In this document: positions 60,325 through 64,000 of the stretch, piece by piece
Layout of the letters: every line of letters begins with the position of its first letter
How positions within the stretch are numbered: position 1 is the first letter of the stretch
Notes under the pieces: model-generated
Database searches by the model: none
Told to the model about the DNA's origin: nothing
What the model saw: the letters and a program-made list of their open reading frames with translations, nothing else
Program-made: the position numbers and the translations under genes
NCBI GenBank assembly: GCA_039029355.1
Contig: JBCCGI010000014.1
Coordinates: 71,882 to 135,881, forward strand
Direction: 5' to 3'
Source: JBCCGI01 sp039029355
Lineage (GTDB): Bacteria; Planctomycetota; UBA1135; GCA-002686595
Length of the DNA stretch: 64,000 nt

Positions 60325-61176
60325 CTACGAGAAGAGCAGCAGCGACAGCTTGAAGCGGTAGTCATTCGCGAGCGGATCCTCGGTGCCGAGGATGTCAAAC
60401 ACCTCGAGCATCGCCTTGCGCGCGGCCGAGTCGTCGAACTTCGGGTCGAGCTCGACCGCCTCGATCAGCTGCTTCAGCGCGTCTTCGTACTTCTGCGCCG
60501 CGATCAGCCCCTTGCCGTAGGCGATGCGCGCGGCGGGATCCTCGGGCGCGGCGGTGACGGCCGCCTCGAGCTCGCCGAGGTCGCCGGCGTTCTCGGCGTA
60601 TTCGAGCTTGGTGGCGAGCGTCGCGCCCGCTTCGCTCTCGCGCGCCTCGTCGGAGAGCTCCGCCCACTCGCTCTTGGCATCGTCCAGCTTGCCGTCGTCG
60701 ACGAGCAGGCTGGCGAGCTCGATGCGCGCCTCGTGGTCGCTCGCGCTCTCGGCCAGGTGCGTGCGCAGGAGCGCGATCGCCTCGCCGAGGTTGCCCTCGG
60801 CCGCCAGCGCACGCGCCGCCTCCAACGGCGTGGGGCCGAGCGGCGGCGCCACCGAGCCTAGGAAGCGCTCTAGCTCCGCCGGCGGCAGCGCGCCGGAGAA
60901 GCCGTCGACGACCCGCCCGCCCTGCACGCCGAGCACGGTCGGTATGCCCTGGACCTGGAAGGCCTGCGCGAGCTCGGGGTTCTTGTCCACGTCGACCTTC
61001 GCCAGGAGGAAGCGGCCATTGCCGTCTCGCGCCGCCTGCTCGAGTGCCGGCGTCAGCTCCTTGCACGGGCCGCACCACTCCGCCCAGAAGTCGACCACCA
61101 CCGGGATCGTGAGCGAGCGCTCGATGACCTCGGTGCGGAAGTTCTGAGCCGTGACGTCCAGGATCCATTCGCTCAT
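60325..61176 (-). CDS. CnoX-like thioredoxin with TPR domain
   Basis: 283 residues. The thioredoxin domain (1-108) has a redox-active C35-G-P-C38 (FWAEWCGPCKELTP) and cis-Pro in QGIPTVLGV. The remaining 170 residues are TPR-like helices (LGEAIALLRTHLAESASDHE, QKYEDALKQLIEAVELDPKF). E. coli CnoX/YbbN, a holdase that hands clients to GroEL and DnaK, has lost the CxxC pair; this version keeps it. Cytoplasmic, no signal sequence. Confidence 0.9.
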   Translation of the reverse strand: MSEWILDVTAQNFRTEVIERSLTIPVVVDFWAEWCGPCKELTPALEQAARDGNGRFLLAKVDVDKNPELAQAFQVQGIPTVLGVQGGRVVDGFSGALPPAELERFLGSVAPPLGPTPLEAARALAAEGNLGEAIALLRTHLAESASDHEARIELASLLVDDGKLDDAKSEWAELSDEARESEAGATLATKLEYAENAGDLGELEAAVTAAPEDPAARIAYGKGLIAAQKYEDALKQLIEAVELDPKFDDSAARKAMLEVFDILGTEDPLANDYRFKLSLLLFS

Positions 61177-61225
61177 CGGCGGCAGGTTAACAAACGGAGG
61201 CGCATCGGTTCACCGGAGCGCGGCC

Positions 61226-62050
61226 TCAGCCTTCGCGGATTAGGATCGCACGGGCGTAAAGGAGCCCGAAGCCGCGCCGCTCGGCGTTCTCGTGGGACTT
61301 CGAGCCGGGCAGCGCCGTCATGACCGCGAGCTCGCAGCCGGCCGCCGCGGCCGCGGCCAGGCGCGCCGCCAGCAGCGTGGTCTGGACGCCACGGCGCCGG
61401 TACGCGGGCAGCGTCGCCGCGCCGCAGAGCTGCGCGATGGGGCCGTCCAGGCGCATGCTCGCGGCGCCGGCCACCGCGCCGTCGAGCAGCGCGACGTAGC
61501 GGTCGATGCCGCCGGCGCGGGCCATGTCGCGGAGCACTCCCTCGAGGATCTCGCGCGGGAAGTCCTCGTGCGACGCGAGCCCCTGATCATCGGGAGCCGC
61601 AAAGCCGTCGACGACGACCTGGAGCCATGCGTCGAGCTCCTCTGCCGGCGAGCGGCGGACCTCGACCTCGCCCGGCGGCGGAGGCCCATCCGCCGCCACC
61701 GCGCGCCCCAGGACGTCCTCGAAGCCGCGCAACACGTAGTCCCGCTCGGTGAGCAGTGCTCCGACCGCGGGGTCGGCGAGGGTCGAGAGCTCGACCTGAA
61801 CCGGTTGGCCGCGGCGGGCGAACTCGCGCTCCACGTCGTCTAGCTCGTGCGGCTCCAGCGGCCCCGCGAAGCCCAGCCCGGCCACCTTGTTGAGCGGCGA
61901 CCCCGCTCCGGCCAGCGTCGCTACGCCGCCCGCGAGAGAGCGCACGAAGGGCTCGCGACCGGGGCCGGCCGCGGCGCGCGTGCTCTCCGCGACGAGCCGG
62001 CACTCCGCGCCCTCGATGCGGGCGGCGAGCTCGGTGCTGGCGAAGACCAT
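61226..62050 (-). CDS. GNAT-family N-acetyltransferase
   Basis: 274 residues. The C-terminal half carries the GNAT core: IDRYVALLDGAVAGAASMRL, acetyl-CoA loop LPAYRRRGVQTTLLAARLAA, and the final strand SHENAERRGFGLLYARAILI. The N-terminal half (LNKVAGLGFAGPLEPHELDD) is a second, degenerate GNAT-like domain. The acceptor is unknown. Confidence 0.85.
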   Translation of the reverse strand: MVFASTELAARIEGAECRLVAESTRAAAGPGREPFVRSLAGGVATLAGAGSPLNKVAGLGFAGPLEPHELDDVEREFARRGQPVQVELSTLADPAVGALLTERDYVLRGFEDVLGRAVAADGPPPPGEVEVRRSPAEELDAWLQVVVDGFAAPDDQGLASHEDFPREILEGVLRDMARAGGIDRYVALLDGAVAGAASMRLDGPIAQLCGAATLPAYRRRGVQTTLLAARLAAAAAAGCELAVMTALPGSKSHENAERRGFGLLYARAILIREG

Positions 62051-62072
62051 AGGGGCAAGAGCCTAGCAGAGC

Positions 62073-62687
62073 TCAAACGGCCTCTTCGTCGATCTCAACC
62101 CGCCCCGCGGTGCGGTCGCGGAGCTCGCGGCTGAGCGCCTCGACGTCGCGCCGCGGGACCTCGAGCACCAGCCGCACCGCCGCGCCGTAGTCCGACGAAC
62201 GCGGCGCGAGCGAGTGGGCCGCGAGGAAGCCCTCGACCGCCCCCGCACAGTCGTACGGGAAGTCGAGCCGCAGCAGGCTCGTCAGCACGCGCACCCGCCG
62301 CGGCACGAGGTCGAGTGCGCGCGCCGCGCACCCGCCGTAGGCGCGGATCAACCCGCCGACGCCGAGCTTGGTGCCGCCGTACCAGCGCGTGACGACGCAG
62401 ATGGTGTCGGTCAGCCCGTGGCCCTCGATCTGCTGCAGGATCGGGCGGCCGGCCGAGCCGCCGGGCTCGCCGTCGTCGCTGAAGCGGAAGCGGTCGCAGG
62501 GGCGGCCGATGCGGTAGGCCCAGCAGTGGTGCGTGGCCTCGGGTGCCTCGGCGCGGATGCCGGCGAGGTAGGCTTCGGCCTCCTCGACCGTTTCGGCCGG
62601 TGCGATCGAGGCGAGGAAGCGCGAGCCCTTCACCGGCGGCGTCTCGTGGCGGAGCTCGCCGGCCGGGACCTCGAACTCGTCGCTCAC
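62073..62687 (-). CDS. YigZ/IMPACT-family protein
   Basis: 204 residues from a GTG at 62687. IMPACT domain: VKGSRFLASIAPAETVEEAE, AYLAGIRAEAPEATHHCWAY, SDDGEPGGSAGRPILQQIEG, ICVVTRWYGGTKLGVGGLIR, AYGGCAARAL. The C-terminal ferredoxin-like DUF1949 segment follows. It is conserved in bacteria and in the eukaryotic translation regulator IMPACT; the bacterial role is poorly known. It overlaps the upstream DUF393 gene as GTGA. Confidence 0.92.
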   Translation of the reverse strand: MSDEFEVPAGELRHETPPVKGSRFLASIAPAETVEEAEAYLAGIRAEAPEATHHCWAYRIGRPCDRFRFSDDGEPGGSAGRPILQQIEGHGLTDTICVVTRWYGGTKLGVGGLIRAYGGCAARALDLVPRRVRVLTSLLRLDFPYDCAGAVEGFLAAHSLAPRSSDYGAAVRLVLEVPRRDVEALSRELRDRTAGRVEIDEEAV

Positions 62688-63574
62688 CCGCGCACCACGT
62701 GCAGCCACCCGAGGGCGAAGAGCCCCAGCCCCGCACCGGCGGCCCAGGTCCAAAGCCAGGTCGGGGAGAGCGCGAGGAATGCCACCCGCCTCCGCCACAG
62801 CGCCAGCATCCAACCGCCCGCCGCAAGGCAGGAGACCTGCAGCAGCGTGCCGTACGCCTGCGCGACCGCGTCCGGCGCGAGCAGCCCGGCCAGCCCGAGC
62901 GGGAGCAGCGCGAGCCCGCCCGCGCCCGCCGTCACCGCGAGGTGCGCGGCGTAGCGCAGCCGCTCGCCAGCGGGTGCGAACAGCGCGCCGAGCGCGGGCA
63001 GCCCCCACGGTCCCGCGGTCTTCACCAGCGGGCCGAGCAGCCCGAGCCGCGAGCCGACCACGCGCAGCTCGGCCGGGGCCTGCGCGCCTACGAGCGTCAC
63101 CGCGCCGGCGGCGAGCGAAGCGGCGAGCGCGATCAGGAGCCACGTGTACCCCGGCCGCTCGTCCGGGTCGCAGGCGCACGCCATCGCCCGCGGCTTCGGC
63201 ACGCTGAGGAAGCGGCGGTTGTAGGCGAGGAGGCGGTAGGCGACCGAGCAGAGGTCGACCAGCGGGCGCAGCGAGAGCAGCCGCGCCAGCGGCCCGGCCC
63301 AGGTCGAGCGCAGCATCCACAGGATGCCCCGGGCGCCGGCGCGCAGCTCGCCGCTCGCGGGGTCGAGGATCAGGATCTCGTTGCGGATACCGCCCTCCCA
63401 GAGGCGCGTGGCGAGCTCGCCCTCGAAGTCGAGGTAGGGGCGGCGCTCGGCCTCGGGGAACACCCCGGCGCGCACGAAGGCCGCGCTCAGGGCGCAGCAC
63501 ATGGGGCATTCGCCGTCGTACACCATCACCTTGCCGGTGACCGAGGCGGCGGGGGCATCGACGGGGAGTTCCAC
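62684..63574 (-). CDS. DUF393 (DCC1-like) thiol oxidoreductase fused to membrane domain
   Basis: 296 residues. The N-terminal 130 residues are DUF393 with the signature VYDGECPMCCAL (C23-x2-C26), a thioredoxin-like thiol-disulfide module. From about 150 on there are three to five hydrophobic helices (WLLIALAASLAAGAVTLVGA, LALLPLGLAGLLAPDAV, LLQVSCLAAGGWMLALW). A cysteine-containing linker PRAMACACDPDERPG lies between. The fusion with a small membrane domain is known for some DCC proteins. Coupled to yigZ downstream (GTGA). Confidence 0.85.
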   Translation of the reverse strand: MELPVDAPAASVTGKVMVYDGECPMCCALSAAFVRAGVFPEAERRPYLDFEGELATRLWEGGIRNEILILDPASGELRAGARGILWMLRSTWAGPLARLLSLRPLVDLCSVAYRLLAYNRRFLSVPKPRAMACACDPDERPGYTWLLIALAASLAAGAVTLVGAQAPAELRVVGSRLGLLGPLVKTAGPWGLPALGALFAPAGERLRYAAHLAVTAGAGGLALLPLGLAGLLAPDAVAQAYGTLLQVSCLAAGGWMLALWRRRVAFLALSPTWLWTWAAGAGLGLFALGWLHVVRG

Positions 63575-63685
63575 GGGAGCGAGGGGGGGAGCGGGCGAGC
63601 CCCCGGCTTGGGAATTGTACTTCGGCCGGCATCCGCTTCCGCCCCGCTACCTGCCCGCGGGGCGCGCGGATAGAGTGCCTCGCCC

Positions 63686-64000
63686 ATGGAGGTCTTCTTT
63701 CCCGGTCCGGCGGGGCGCCTCGAGGGCCTGCACGAGCTGCCCGAGGCCGAGCCGCGCTTCGCGGCGGTCGTCTGCCACCCGCACCCGCTCCACGGCGGCA
63801 CGATGGCGAACACGATCGTCTACCGCGTCGCCCGCGCCCTGCGCGCGGCGGGAGGCGCCACGCTGCGCTTCAACTTCCGCGGCGTCGGGGCCAGCGAGGG
63901 CGAATCCCAGGCGTCGAGCGCCGAGGAGGGCGACGTGCGGGCCGCGCTCGACTTACTCGAGCGCGAGCACCCCGGCGCCGAGCTCTGGGCCGGCGGCTTC
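63686..64000 (+). CDS. Alpha/beta hydrolase (partial, N-terminal 105 residues)
   Basis: Starts with MEVFFPGPAGRLEGLHELPE, then AAVVCHPHPLHGGTMANTIV with the oxyanion-side HPHPxxGG motif, and TLRFNFRGVGASEGESQAS. This is the pattern of CocE/NonD-type or dienelactone-hydrolase-like alpha/beta hydrolases. The window ends before the nucleophile elbow, so the catalytic Ser/Cys is not visible. The 111-bp gap before it shows no strong signal. Confidence 0.85.
   Translation, partial: MEVFFPGPAGRLEGLHELPEAEPRFAAVVCHPHPLHGGTMANTIVYRVARALRAAGGATLRFNFRGVGASEGESQASSAEEGDVRAALDLLEREHPGAELWAGGF

Overview
The window is 64 kb of GC-rich, very densely coding bacterial chromosome: 49 supported protein genes, no gap above about 290 bp, and no rRNA, tRNA, CRISPR array, prophage or insertion sequence that I could see. 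The gene content suggests a planctomycete or a close PVC relative. Pointers are a secreted dehydrogenase of the planctomycete/verrucomicrobial type beside a PA14-containing multiheme cytochrome c, a DUF1080 lipoprotein, sigma factor/protein kinase pairs, a membrane-anchored sigma factor fusion, a YfbK-like von Willebrand protein next to a sigma factor, FG-GAP and DUF1565 secreted proteins, and a TPR-tailed sulfatase-fold lipoprotein. The assignment rests on protein recognition only.

Layout. 1-3.3 kb: sigma factor coupled to a membrane vWA/DUF3520 protein that runs off the left edge. 3.4-9.6 kb: agmatinase-type ureohydrolase; a reverse operon of radical SAM protein, short-chain dehydrogenase and RsgA GTPase; then a TrmH-type methyltransferase coupled to RarA. 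9.9-14.1 kb: three-gene operon of ECF sigma, zinc-finger membrane anti-sigma with HEAT repeats, and a secreted protein of unknown role. 14.1-21.3 kb: malic enzyme, DUF4190 protein, MMPL/RND transporter, HDOD protein, RecQ and a small membrane protein. 21.3-21.6 kb: a non-coding gap between convergent genes, rich in inverted repeats. 21.6-28.1 kb: a sigma factor fused to a membrane anchor and carboxypeptidase-regulatory-like modules, divergent from a secreted protein built of the same modules, a tiny four-cysteine secreted protein, and a chimeric lipoprotein resembling an inactive M61 peptidase joined to a degenerate 5'-nucleotidase. 28.3-38.7 kb: two sigma factor/Ser-Thr kinase modules, a DUF1080 lipoprotein, a 12-repeat FG-GAP protein and a DUF1565 protein. 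38.7-47.2 kb: MFS transporter, RecD2 helicase, ribosomal protein S21, RluA pseudouridine synthase, and a DUF115 protein coupled to a membrane M28 peptidase. 47.2-55.2 kb: outer-membrane-type lipoprotein, DUF4331 protein, ECF sigma/ChrR-type cupin anti-sigma pair, dehydrogenase plus cytochrome c. 55.2-64 kb: glyoxalase-fold protein, sulfatase-fold/TPR lipoprotein, class V aminotransferase, ABC-2-like membrane protein, CnoX-like thioredoxin, GNAT, YigZ, DUF393 protein and the start of an alpha/beta hydrolase.

The strongest theme is regulation. Six sigma factors lie in 64 kb. Each is beside, or fused to, a different kind of likely controller: vWA membrane protein, zinc-finger/HEAT protein, its own extracytoplasmic domain, a bare kinase, a kinase with TPRs, and a cupin. 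Several pairs overlap by 1-8 bases, so partners are probably made in fixed proportion. The most novel-looking parts are the 21.6-28.1 kb cell-surface cluster and the structured 285-bp gap at 21313-21597.
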